From: Chloroflexota bacterium
GTDB lineage: Bacteria; Chloroflexota; Dehalococcoidia; Bin125
Assembly: GCA_026705105.1 (NCBI GenBank)
Contig: JAPPBK010000304.1
Location: 1-21,906 of the forward strand
Length of the DNA stretch: 21,906 bases
Reading direction: 5' to 3'
The position numbers were made by a program, and so were the translations under genes. The notes under the pieces were generated by a model. That model had not been told where the DNA came from, made no database searches, and worked only from the letters and a program-made list of their open reading frames with translations. Of the stretch, positions 14,312 to 21,906 are shown piece after piece (position 1 is the first letter of the stretch; every line of letters starts with the position of its first letter).

Positions 14312-14352
14312 GTGAGCTTAGGTGAGCTCAGGTGAGCTCAGGTGTGAGCTTA
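14312..14352 (+). repeat. 10-bp tandem repeats GTGAGCTYAG between permease and small gene
   Basis: GTGAGCTTAG, GTGAGCTCAG, GTGAGCTCAG and a partial GTGTGAGCTTA stand head to tail. The 10-bp period matches one helical turn, and each perfect unit holds the palindrome TGAGCTCA. The last copy covers the permease stop codon. The array could bind a protein, form small hairpins or be neutral. Confidence 0.85.
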
Positions 14353-15198
14353 CGAGGCGGTGACAGGTTGGTCGAGACGCCAGGAGAAGAGTCGTTCGGC
14401 GACGACCACCGCGGTCGACAGCGTGACGCCGATGACGGTCAGCATCAGCACCGAGGCGAAGACCTGCTCCAGCCGCAGACTGTTCTGCTCAATCCAGATC
14501 ACGGCGCCGAGTCCGCCCTGCCCGGAGAGGAAGAACTCGGCCACGACTGCGCCGATCAGCGACAGCGTGACGGAGATCTTGAGCGAGGCGAACAGGTAGG
14601 GCACGGCGGCCGGCCAGCGCAGATGACGGAAAATCTCCCAGGTCGAGGCGTTGACCGAGCGGAAGAAGTCGTGCATGCGCGGGTCGACATCGCGGAAACC
14701 GGCGATCGCGTTGATCAGCACGGGGAAGTAGGTGATCAGCGCGGCAATGGCAATCTTGGGATTCCAGCCGTGACCCAGCCAGATGATGAACAGCGGAATC
14801 AGGGCGACGACCGGGGTGACTTTGACCATGATCGCGATTGGCAGGACGGCGCGCTCGAGCATCTGGGAGTGGGCCACACCGGCGGCGAGCAGAGTGGCTG
14901 CCGCGGTGCCGATCGCCAGGCCGCCCAGCGACACGGCGAGCGTCTTGAGTCCTTCATTGAAGTAGCGCCCGAAATCGACGAAGAAACTCTCAACCACCGC
15001 CGTTGGACGCGGCATCAGCCAGATCGAGACGTCGCCGAGGCGCACCCAGAGTTCGACGGCCACGGCCAATAGCAGCAGCGCGACCAGCGGCGGCAGGATC
15101 CAGGTGAGCGTGGGGCGCAGGTCGGGACGGCTGAGTCGGCGACTGCGCGGCTCGGGGGCGTCAAAGGTGTCGAGATCCGGGACTGGTTCGGAGATCAT
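14350..15198 (-). CDS. ABC transporter permease (SsuC/TauC/ThiX-like)
   Basis: Integral membrane permease of 282 residues. A cytoplasmic N-terminal tail of about 30 residues precedes six predicted helices, beginning with LTWILPPLVALLLLAVAVELWV. The BPD_transp_1 coupling loop is present as FFRSVNASTWEIFRHLRWPAAVPYLFASLKIS, followed by GAVVAEFFLSGQGGLGAVI, a pattern typical of the SsuC/TauC/NrtB group. I start at the ATG at 15198, eight bases after the ATPase stop. The open frame further upstream is an off-frame reading of the ATPase gene. With the ATPase and the binding protein it forms one importer. Confidence 0.9.
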   Translation of the reverse strand: MISEPVPDLDTFDAPEPRSRRLSRPDLRPTLTWILPPLVALLLLAVAVELWVRLGDVSIWLMPRPTAVVESFFVDFGRYFNEGLKTLAVSLGGLAIGTAAATLLAAGVAHSQMLERAVLPIAIMVKVTPVVALIPLFIIWLGHGWNPKIAIAALITYFPVLINAIAGFRDVDPRMHDFFRSVNASTWEIFRHLRWPAAVPYLFASLKISVTLSLIGAVVAEFFLSGQGGLGAVIWIEQNSLRLEQVFASVLMLTVIGVTLSTAVVVAERLFSWRLDQPVTAS

Positions 15199-15206
15199 GG
15201 CGTTCG

Positions 15207-16076
<870 letters not shown>

Positions 16077-16170
16077 GTTCTGCCGAGAGTCTCAGGGGCT
16101 TGGGCGTTAGCCTTGATGTCGTGCGTGCGGCGTGAACCGCTTTCAGTTTAGGCGTAGATCAGGAGTGGGC

Positions 16171-16836
16171 ATGGCGACGATTGGTTTCATCGGAGGCACA
16201 GGACCGGAGGGCCTGGGGTTGGCGATGCGCCTGGCCGTGGCCGGCGAGCGAGTCCTGATCGGCTCGCGCCGGATCGAACGCGCAGAGGACGCCGCCCAGA
16301 CGATTCGCGACGCGGTCGCCGAGGCCGGCGGCTCAGCCGACGCCGGCGGTGGCGTCAACCGCGACGTCGTTGAGCAGTCCGATGTCGTGATCGTCGTGGT
16401 TCCCTTCGACGGCCACGAGGCGACGCTCAACGACCTGCGCGATGCGATCGGCGGCAAGCTGGTGATCGACGCGGCCGTGCCGTTGACGATGGAGAATCGG
16501 GTGCCGGGTATCTCCGACGTGCCCCAGGGCTCGGCGACCGAGCAAGCGCAGGCGCTGCTGCCCGAGGCGAGGGTCGTCGGCGCGTTCCACAACTTGAGCG
16601 CGCGCAAGCTGCAGCAGCTCTCCGATCCGATGGAGGGCGACGTCCTGATCACCGGTGACGACGACGACGCCAAGCAGCAAGTGGTCGACCTGGTCGGCAA
16701 GATGCCCGATCTGCGACCGATTGACGCCGGGCCGTTGTCGATGTCGAAGTTCGTCGAGGACCTGACGGCGCTGATTATCGGAATGAACATGCGCTACAAG
16801 ACGCAGGCGGCGGTGCGCATGGTGGGGATCGACTGA
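16171..16836 (+). CDS. npdG: F420H2:NADP+ oxidoreductase-like protein NpdG
   Basis: Protein of 221 residues that should move hydride between coenzyme F420 and NADP. The N-terminus is the Rossmann loop GFIGGTGPEGLGLA (5-18), followed by GSRRIERAED, where Ser-Arg-Arg is suited to the NADP 2'-phosphate. VVIVVVPFDGHEATL, VIDAAVPLT and VVGAFHNLSARKLQ match NpdG/Fno proteins. The ATG at 16171 has a perfect AGGAG five bases upstream, so the longer frame from 16132 is rejected. Its TGA overlaps the cofE ATG by one base (TGATG), consistent with coupled translation. Confidence 0.92.
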   Translation: MATIGFIGGTGPEGLGLAMRLAVAGERVLIGSRRIERAEDAAQTIRDAVAEAGGSADAGGGVNRDVVEQSDVVIVVVPFDGHEATLNDLRDAIGGKLVIDAAVPLTMENRVPGISDVPQGSATEQAQALLPEARVVGAFHNLSARKLQQLSDPMEGDVLITGDDDDAKQQVVDLVGKMPDLRPIDAGPLSMSKFVEDLTALIIGMNMRYKTQAAVRMVGID

Positions 16837-17597
16837 TGGCCGCGCCGTCCGAGTACCGAATCTTCGCCGTTGGCGGAATACCGGAGGTCGTCGAGGGCGA
16901 CGACCTGGGCGGATTGATCGACACCGCCCTGACGGCCCAGGAGACACCGCTTGAAGCGGGCGATGTGCTGATCGTGACCCAAAAGATCGTGTCCAAGGCC
17001 GAGGGACGAGTGGTGCCGCTCGAAGGTGTGACGGCCGGGCTCTTCGCCCAGGACTGGGCCGACGACTGGGAGAAGGACGCGCGGGCCGTCGAACTCGTGC
17101 TGCAAGAGTCAAAGCGAATCGTCCGCATGACCCGCGGCCTGATCCTCTCCGAGACGCGTCACGGCTGGGTCTGCGCCAATGCGGGCGTAGACCAGTCCAA
17201 CGTCGGCGGCGGCGATGCCGTCGCCCTGTTGCCGCTCGACTCGTCGGCCTCGGCGCTGGCGATTCGACAGGGGCTGGTCGCCCGGGGCCAGGTTGATGTG
17301 CCGGTAATCGTCTCGGACACGTTCGGTCGGCCCTGGCGCAACGGACTCACCAACGTCGCGATCGGCGTCAGCGGGATGAATCCGATCCGCTCCTACGTCG
17401 GCGAGGTCGACGCCGAGGGCTATGACCTGAAGGTGACCGAGATGGCGATCGTGGACGAACTCGCTTCGGCGGCCGAACCGGTGATGAACAAGCTGGACAA
17501 GGTCCCGGTCGCCGTCGTGCGCGGCCTCGACATTCCAATCGAAGACTACGATCACACCGCGCTGGTGCGACCGGCCGAGATGGATCTGTTCCGTTAG
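16836..17597 (+). CDS. cofE: Coenzyme F420-0:L-glutamate ligase CofE
   Basis: Enzyme of 253 residues that adds glutamates to F420-0 using GTP. Family motifs are clear: GDVLIVTQKIVSKAEGRVV (42-60), HGWVCANAGVDQSNV (109-123) and VSDTFGRPWRNG (159-170), which include metal and nucleotide contacts. It lacks the C-terminal flavin-reductase-like domain of actinobacterial FbiB, so it is the short, archaeal-like form. With NpdG it shows that the organism makes and uses F420. The genes for the other F420 steps (fbiC/cofGH, cofC, cofD) are not in this window. Confidence 0.95.
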   Translation: MAAPSEYRIFAVGGIPEVVEGDDLGGLIDTALTAQETPLEAGDVLIVTQKIVSKAEGRVVPLEGVTAGLFAQDWADDWEKDARAVELVLQESKRIVRMTRGLILSETRHGWVCANAGVDQSNVGGGDAVALLPLDSSASALAIRQGLVARGQVDVPVIVSDTFGRPWRNGLTNVAIGVSGMNPIRSYVGEVDAEGYDLKVTEMAIVDELASAAEPVMNKLDKVPVAVVRGLDIPIEDYDHTALVRPAEMDLFR

Positions 17598-17606
17598 GAC
17601 ACACCC

Positions 17607-18062
17607 ATGGCAGCCGCATTCAGCATTGAAGCCGACTTCGATTGCTCCCTGGACCGCTTGTGGGCATATGTGTCGCACGTGCCCAACCAGGACCACTGGG
17701 TCTTCGGCATGTCGGACTCCGAGGTGGTCGGCGGGGGTGAAATCGGCGTCGGCTCCGAAATCGTTGGCACCTCGACCGAGCAAGGCAAGTCACTGCGGGT
17801 CACGATGACGGTCAGGGAGTACGACCCGCCATCGCGAATCTCCTGGGACAACACCGACGGGCACACCCCCTTCCTGACGGAGATCACCTGCTCCGGTGAC
17901 GAGTCCAGGTCGCGGATGAGCTACCAGGTCACGCTCTATCCGACCGCGTTCCTGATGAAAGTCTTCATGGGCCCGCTGCGCCCGCTGGGAACCATCATCG
18001 CCAACAGGATGCTGCGACAGGAGATCCTCCATTTGCGCCAGGCCCTCGGGGTGCAGGTCTGA
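17607..18062 (+). CDS. SRPBCC-family protein, copy 1 (polyketide cyclase-like)
   Basis: Protein of 151 residues with the START-like SRPBCC fold. The N-terminal helix region LDRLWAYVSHVPNQDHWVFGMSDSEVVG is typical of Polyketide_cyc2-type members, which bind a hydrophobic ligand in a deep cavity. The rest alternates beta strands (RVTMTVREYDPP, RMSYQVTLYPT) and ends in a long helix. It is nine bases downstream of cofE with an AGGA seven bases before the ATG, so it is likely in the same operon. It shares the core motif with the next gene. Ligand unknown. Confidence 0.8.
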   Translation: MAAAFSIEADFDCSLDRLWAYVSHVPNQDHWVFGMSDSEVVGGGEIGVGSEIVGTSTEQGKSLRVTMTVREYDPPSRISWDNTDGHTPFLTEITCSGDESRSRMSYQVTLYPTAFLMKVFMGPLRPLGTIIANRMLRQEILHLRQALGVQV

Positions 18063-18517
18063 TGGTCAGCCTGAACGCAGCCGCACAGATCACGATCGAG
18101 CGCGAGCCGGCCGATGTCTGGGCCTACGTGTCCGATGTCACCAATCAAGACCACTGGGTCGACGGCATGTCCAACTCTGAGATCGTCGGCCGCGAACCGA
18201 TCGGTCGGGGAACGCAGATCCGAGGCGTCTACACCTACGGAGGCAATGACGGCCCGGTCGAGATGACCGTCACCGAGTTTCGAGCAGGCCGGGAACTCGC
18301 CATCGAAGCGTCGGAAGGCCCCTTCCCCTTCACCGGCCGCCTGACGCTCGAGCGATCCGGACCTTCAACGGTTGTGACCAACTCGATGACCGCCGGCAGT
18401 GATCACGTCGTCACCTCGATCATGTTCACCGTCCTCCGGCCGTTGATGAGGATGATGATGAGTCGTCAACTGCGTAAGGAGCTTGGCCAACTCAAGGAGA
18501 TCCTCGAAGGCGACTAG
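18062..18517 (+). CDS. SRPBCC-family protein, copy 2
   Basis: Second SRPBCC protein, also 151 residues. It shares WAYVSxVxNQDHWVxGMSxSExVG with copy 1 and a similar C-terminal helix (LRPLMRMMMSRQLRKEL), so the two are tandem paralogues. The TGA of copy 1 overlaps this ATG by one base. Sequence divergence outside the shared motif suggests an old duplication with different ligands or a heterodimer. The ligand is unknown. Confidence 0.8.
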   Translation: MVSLNAAAQITIEREPADVWAYVSDVTNQDHWVDGMSNSEIVGREPIGRGTQIRGVYTYGGNDGPVEMTVTEFRAGRELAIEASEGPFPFTGRLTLERSGPSTVVTNSMTAGSDHVVTSIMFTVLRPLMRMMMSRQLRKELGQLKEILEGD

Positions 18518-18540
18518 GTGCGTCCCGCCACTTCACTACC

Positions 18541-18611
18541 GTCATTCCCGCGCCGTCCTCCGTCATTCCCGCCTGCGCGGGAATGACAAGAGAAGTGTGG
18601 GCGGGAGTGAC
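18541..18611. repeat. Nested dRS3-like inverted repeat in a convergent gap
   Basis: GTCATTCCCGC occurs twice (18541-18551, 18562-18572). The second copy pairs perfectly with GCGGGAATGAC at 18577-18587 around a four-base loop. The first can pair with GCGGGAGTGAC at 18601-18611, giving a nested hairpin. The inner element fits ATTCCC-N8-GGGAAT, the pattern of neisserial dRS3 and similar dispersed repeats. It lies between two converging genes and may also terminate transcription. Confidence 0.7.
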
Positions 18612-18629
18612 GACGGCTGTCTGCGCGTG

Positions 18630-19208
18630 TCAGGGCGCCCGCTCGTCGGTGAAAGCGATCTGAAAGTCCTCGAACAGGGCGGCGGTGTCCGACGCGGCCT
18701 CCAGCGTCTGCTCGTGCGCCGTCAGAAACGCGTCCCGGTCGTTGTCCTGGAGCGCGGCGAATTGCGCGTTGTAGCCGCTGTGCAGGAAGGCGACTGCTCG
18801 CAGATAGCGCTGGTGCCAATCGTCCGCGTGCTCGGGCGGCTCCAGGTCGAAGAGCGCGTCGCGGAACCGCTCGCTGGTCGGCAGACCCTGGCGCAGATTC
18901 TCGCGGTGCAGGCGGCAGTCGATGTTCTGCTCGGCGCAGTCCGCGGCCGTCTCCGGACTGATCGCGGTCTGGATCTCAACCGTCGCCCGGGAGACGACGT
19001 TACAGAGTTGGTCGAAGTAGCTGCCGACGGGGTAGTCGCAGGACTCGTTGACCTGCAGCCCGGACGGCGCCGGATCGCCCTCGAAGATGTCCAGCTCGCG
19101 CAGCAGGAAGAGCGCGGCGATGAAGCCGATGATCATGCCGATGACGGGGAACAGCAGCGAGGACTTGCCTCGCGCGCCGCGGCGGGACGATGAACCGCTA
19201 GAGGACAT
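18630..19208 (-). CDS. Single-pass membrane protein with extracytoplasmic Cys-containing domain, unknown function
   Basis: Protein of 192 residues that I do not recognise. A Ser/Arg/Gly-rich cytoplasmic start is followed by one transmembrane helix (about 18-36, LLFPVIGMIIGFIAALFLL). The remainder should be outside the membrane. It has four cysteines (57, 69, 91, 98) that could form two disulfides, and a mostly helical C-terminal part (RYLRAVAFLHSGYNAQFAAL...AFLTAHEQTLEAA). The ATG at 19208 overlaps the end of the alpha/beta hydrolase gene by 11 bases, so it is probably translated by coupling. It faces the SRPBCC operon across the dRS3-like repeat. Confidence 0.7.
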   Translation of the reverse strand: MSSSGSSSRRGARGKSSLLFPVIGMIIGFIAALFLLRELDIFEGDPAPSGLQVNESCDYPVGSYFDQLCNVVSRATVEIQTAISPETAADCAEQNIDCRLHRENLRQGLPTSERFRDALFDLEPPEHADDWHQRYLRAVAFLHSGYNAQFAALQDNDRDAFLTAHEQTLEAASDTAALFEDFQIAFTDERAP

Positions 19209-20031
19209 CGCTGAGGAAGTCCCGAACCGCTTCGGTGAACGCCTTGGGCTGGTCGCCGGCGACCGAGTGGCCTGCGTCGGCAATCGTGACCAGGCGCACG
19301 ACCTCGACCTTGTCTGCGAACTCCTCGGCCTGTTCGCGCTTGAGCACGGGACTGTTTTCGCCATGCAGCAGGAGCGTGGGCATGGTCAGTGCGTTGGCCG
19401 TCTCCCAGATGCCGTCGCGACCGTCGGCGACGCCCCGGAAGTCCGCCTCGCGGAAGCGCTCGTCGAACATTTTGGCCATCTTGCCTTCGGGCGTCTCGCG
19501 CAACGACACTTCGAGCCGCTTGCGTATGCCTTCCTTGGAGCGGAACGGGTAGTACTGGTGGGTCATGTCGACCCATGCGTCGAGCGAGTCCATCTCGTAC
19601 GGCCCCTGCACGAACTGCCGCACCTGCTGGACGCCGTCGACGCTGACGCCGGGCCCCACGTCGATCAGGACCAGCGCGCGGAGTCGATCGGGATGGCGCG
19701 CGGCGAAGGTCATCGCGTTCATCCCGCCCATCGAGTGTCCCAACACGACCGGTCGCTCGAGGCCCAGCGCCTCGATGAACCCGCCGACGTCGGCGGCCAT
19801 GTGATCACGCGAGTAGTCGGAGAGTTCGGCGGCGCGATCCGAGTGTCCGTGGCCGCGCTGATCGAGCGCGTACCAGTGCAGTCGGTCGGAGAGCGCCGGC
19901 GCGACTTCATCGAAGGAGTGGCAGTTGAGCGCGAACCCGTGCAGCGCCACGGCGCTGACCGCCGCGTCGCCGCCGTGATCGATGTAGGACAAGTCAAGGC
20001 CATTCACATTGGCGGTCAGGGCGGATGTCAT
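19198..20031 (-). CDS. Alpha/beta hydrolase
   Basis: Cytoplasmic hydrolase of 277 residues. The oxyanion strand ALHGFALN precedes the nucleophile elbow GHSMGG with Ser100, and the C-terminal catalytic histidine is in IADAGHSV. DQRGHGHSDR is typical of MhpC/epoxide hydrolase/esterase-like members. The usual catalytic acid position after strand beta-7 reads LLLHGENSPVL rather than GxxDxxV, so the acid must come from another position or be lacking. The ATG at 20031 has GTGAGG six bases upstream and is preferred to a GTG at 20043. Substrate unknown. Confidence 0.88.
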   Translation of the reverse strand: MTSALTANVNGLDLSYIDHGGDAAVSAVALHGFALNCHSFDEVAPALSDRLHWYALDQRGHGHSDRAAELSDYSRDHMAADVGGFIEALGLERPVVLGHSMGGMNAMTFAARHPDRLRALVLIDVGPGVSVDGVQQVRQFVQGPYEMDSLDAWVDMTHQYYPFRSKEGIRKRLEVSLRETPEGKMAKMFDERFREADFRGVADGRDGIWETANALTMPTLLLHGENSPVLKREQAEEFADKVEVVRLVTIADAGHSVAGDQPKAFTEAVRDFLSDVL

Positions 20032-20091
20032 GGGATGCCTCACTTGAGTTATCTGGGTTGTATTGATCGCGGTAGACGCGGCTGCTCGCTT

Positions 20092-20097
20092 TAGACT
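20092..20097 (+). promoter_or_regulatory. Possible -10 element (TAGACT) of the NCS2 permease gene
   Basis: TAGACT, identical to the hexamer before the IscU-like gene, ends nine bases before the ATG at 20107. There is no Shine-Dalgarno in the gap, so a leaderless or near-leaderless mRNA is likely. No clear -35 is visible. Confidence 0.4.
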
Positions 20098-20106
20098 ACG
20101 CGCGCC

Positions 20107-21864
20107 ATGCGAGAACGCGAAACGCCGCTGCGCTATGCCGTCGATGAACGACCGCCGCTCGCCGTCGCAGCCGGACTGGGGCTGCAGAACGCTCTGTTCG
20201 TGATTTCGGGAGCCATCTTCCTGCCCATCCTGATGCGCTCACTGGGAATCGTGACCTTTGATCAGGCCGCATTCCTGGTCTCGGCAACGCTGCTCACTGC
20301 CGGACTCTCCACAGCGGTGCAGGCGGTCCGGCTGGGCCGCGTCGGCTCGGGCTACATGCTGTTCATGGGCACCTCGGGGGCGTTCTTCGCGGCGACGATG
20401 GACGCGATCGAGCTGGCCGGGATCGGGTTCGTCGCCGCCCTGGCGCTGATCGCCGCGCCGACCGAGTGGCTCGTCGCCCGTTTCTTCCGCGTGCTGCGTA
20501 CGATCTTCACGCCGACGGTGGGCGGGGTCGTGGTGATGTCGGTGGCGGTGCTGGTGGTGCCCATCGCTCTCGATCAGTGGCAGGGCTCGTTCGTCGAGGG
20601 TAAGGAGGGCTCGTCCGAGTTCCTGCTGATCGGCGCGGTGTCGGCGCTGGTGATGATCGCGATGATCGTCTGGGCGCCGGCGCGATTTCGGCTGTGGTCG
20701 CCGATTCTCGGTCTGGCAGCCGGGTCGTTGACCGCCCTGGCCACGGGCGACTGGCACTTCACCCAGACGAGCGATGCCGCGATTGTCGGTTTCCCAATCG
20801 GCGAGTGGGAGACACCCACCTTTCCCCTGACGGGTGAGGCGTTCGCCGTGCTGGGCGCGTTCGTGATCGCGACATTGGCAGGTACGTTTGAGACGGTGGG
20901 CGACGCGATCGCGGTACAGAAGGTGTCCCAGAGGAGCTTCCGGCGGATTGACTACGAGTCGGTGCGCGGCGCGCTCAACGCCGACGCGCTCGGCAACGCC
21001 CTGGCCGGGGTCATGTGCACAACGCCGAACACGACTTACTCGTCGCCCACGGGGATGATCCCGGTAATCGGTGTGGGCTCGCGCTGGGTCGCGCTCTATG
21101 GCGCGGGTCTGATGATCGTGATGGCCTTCTTCCCCGTGTTAACCGGATTTGTCCTTGACCTCCCATTGGCCGCCATTGGCGCGGTGACATTCGTGACCAT
21201 GTTGCTGTTGTTCGTGATGGGGTTGCAACTTGCTGTGTCGGGCGGGATCAACGGTCGCACGACGCTGATCATCGGGGTCGCGTTCTGGGGTGGGTTCGCG
21301 GCGCAGAACGGCCTGTTCTTCGTGGACAAGATTCCCGACGCGCTGGAGCCGATCGCGGGCAACTCGATCTCGGCGTCTTCGGTGTTGGCGGTAGCGCTGA
21401 CGGCCTTGTTCCGGCTGGCGCCGCGCACGCGCTTCCGCTGGCGCGGGCGCGCGGATGCGGAGGAGTTGCCGGCGGTCCTCAAGTTCGCGCAGCAGTCGGC
21501 CGAATCGATGCGTTTGCCGGTGCGTGCCGCCAACCAGCTCGAGTTGTGCCTGGAGGAGGTCTTCACGCACCTGTCGGCGATGGGCGAGTCCGATCGAACT
21601 CTGCGGATCGAGTTGTCGCCGGATGACAGCATCGTTGACGTGATGGTCACCGATCGCTCGGAGTCGCGCGATGTGGAGATGCCAAACGTGCCGCCGGATC
21701 TGGTCCAGGCGGAGAGCGAAGAGCTGCGCGATCTGGGGCTGGTGCTTTTGAACGAGATGGCCTCGCACGTGGCCCACACGACGATTTCGGACTGGCAGTA
21801 CATCAGCTTCGAGATCTCCAAGTCGTCGGAACTCGCGCCGCCGCCGGCGACGGTCGACATCTGA
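20107..21864 (+). CDS. NCS2 (xanthine/uracil) permease fused to an RsbW-like HATPase domain
   Basis: Membrane protein of 585 residues. Residues 15-440 form a nucleobase:cation symporter-2 (UraA/XanQ-like) transporter with many hydrophobic helices. Hallmarks are GTFETVGDAIAV with the family Glu262 at the substrate site, ALGNALAGVMCTTPNTTYSSPTG in the second half-helix, and the GSRWVALYGAGL segment. A further soluble domain (about 448-573) resembles HATPase_c_2 anti-sigma kinases: LPAVLKFAQQSAES, LELCLEEVFTHLSA, LRIELSPDDSIVDVMVTDRS and DLGLVLLNEMASHV. The N-box Asn is replaced by His488 and the DxGxG motif is reduced to TDRSES, so ATP binding or kinase activity may be lost. The domain could regulate transport or signal uptake of purines or uracil. 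Transport specificity is not readable. Confidence 0.88.
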   Translation: MRERETPLRYAVDERPPLAVAAGLGLQNALFVISGAIFLPILMRSLGIVTFDQAAFLVSATLLTAGLSTAVQAVRLGRVGSGYMLFMGTSGAFFAATMDAIELAGIGFVAALALIAAPTEWLVARFFRVLRTIFTPTVGGVVVMSVAVLVVPIALDQWQGSFVEGKEGSSEFLLIGAVSALVMIAMIVWAPARFRLWSPILGLAAGSLTALATGDWHFTQTSDAAIVGFPIGEWETPTFPLTGEAFAVLGAFVIATLAGTFETVGDAIAVQKVSQRSFRRIDYESVRGALNADALGNALAGVMCTTPNTTYSSPTGMIPVIGVGSRWVALYGAGLMIVMAFFPVLTGFVLDLPLAAIGAVTFVTMLLLFVMGLQLAVSGGINGRTTLIIGVAFWGGFAAQNGLFFVDKIPDALEPIAGNSISASSVLAVALTALFRLAPRTRFRWRGRADAEELPAVLKFAQQSAESMRLPVRAANQLELCLEEVFTHLSAMGESDRTLRIELSPDDSIVDVMVTDRSESRDVEMPNVPPDLVQAESEELRDLGLVLLNEMASHVAHTTISDWQYISFEISKSSELAPPPATVDI

Positions 21865-21884
21865 TCCGGCTTGTGCGGGCGGAC

Positions 21885-21906
21885 ATGAACTGGTTGGCGC
21901 TCACTG
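21885..21906 (+). CDS. Possible start of the next gene (cut by right edge)
   Basis: An ATG at 21885 opens a frame MNWLALT that runs off the window. A GTG at 21873 is in frame. Nothing else is known and no Shine-Dalgarno is evident. Confidence 0.25.

Noticed and set aside
14312..14352. CRISPR-like array
   Set aside because: The repeats are 10 bp and directly tandem with no spacers; no cas gene is in the window.
16077..16125. Possible TPP riboswitch before the ABC ATPase gene, because CTGAGA occurs at 16090-16095 (minus)
   Set aside because: None of the other conserved TPP-box segments is present and the leader is too short.

Overview
The window is a 21.9-kb, GC-rich, gene-dense stretch of an ordinary bacterial chromosome. 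It has no rRNA, tRNA, CRISPR array, transposase or phage gene. Twenty-three complete protein genes plus one cut by the left edge can be supported, most of them in short operons with stop/start overlaps. The gene mix is hopanoid HpnH, coenzyme F420 enzymes (NpdG and a stand-alone CofE), a polyferredoxin, an IscU-type scaffold and long lipoprotein linkers. This fits a Chloroflexota bacterium best. Actinobacteria are less likely because CofE lacks the C-terminal FMN-reductase domain of actinobacterial FbiB. The assignment is inference from gene content, not a phylogeny.

Layout. 1-2342 (minus): MgtE-type magnesium transporter (C-terminus cut off) and adenosylhopane synthase HpnH. 2427-6849 (minus): a compact run of NDUFAF7-type methyltransferase, PrxQ/BCP peroxiredoxin, M20 peptidase, IscU-like scaffold, a short CoxM-like protein and a MobA/MocA-like nucleotidyltransferase. 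Four of the five junctions overlap. 6941-8481 (minus): YjbQ and a SirB1-type transglutaminase-fold protein. 8558-10111 (plus): GltD-like flavoprotein. 10127-12050 (minus): cupin and a large lipoprotein. 12195-12692 (plus): four-cluster ferredoxin, divergent from the lipoprotein across a perfect 18-bp palindrome. 12789-16076 (minus): SsuABC/ThiXYZ-like ABC importer with a small acidic protein inserted between permease and binding protein. 16171-18517 (plus): npdG-cofE followed by two SRPBCC paralogues. 18630-20031 (minus): alpha/beta hydrolase overlapping a Cys-containing membrane-anchored protein of unknown function. 20107-21864 (plus): NCS2 purine/uracil permease fused to an RsbW-like HATPase domain.

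The genes form several small modules rather than one pathway: redox and Fe-S chemistry (peroxiredoxin, IscU, GltD-like protein, ferredoxin), F420 metabolism with possible hydrophobic-ligand binders, and solute uptake (MgtE, ABC importer, NCS2).

Two signals stand out. One is the permease-HATPase fusion. The other is a recurrent TANNNT hexamer placed 5-9 bases before the start codon of six genes that have no convincing Shine-Dalgarno, which suggests leaderless transcription alongside conventional led genes. No complete new defence or biosynthetic system is evident.
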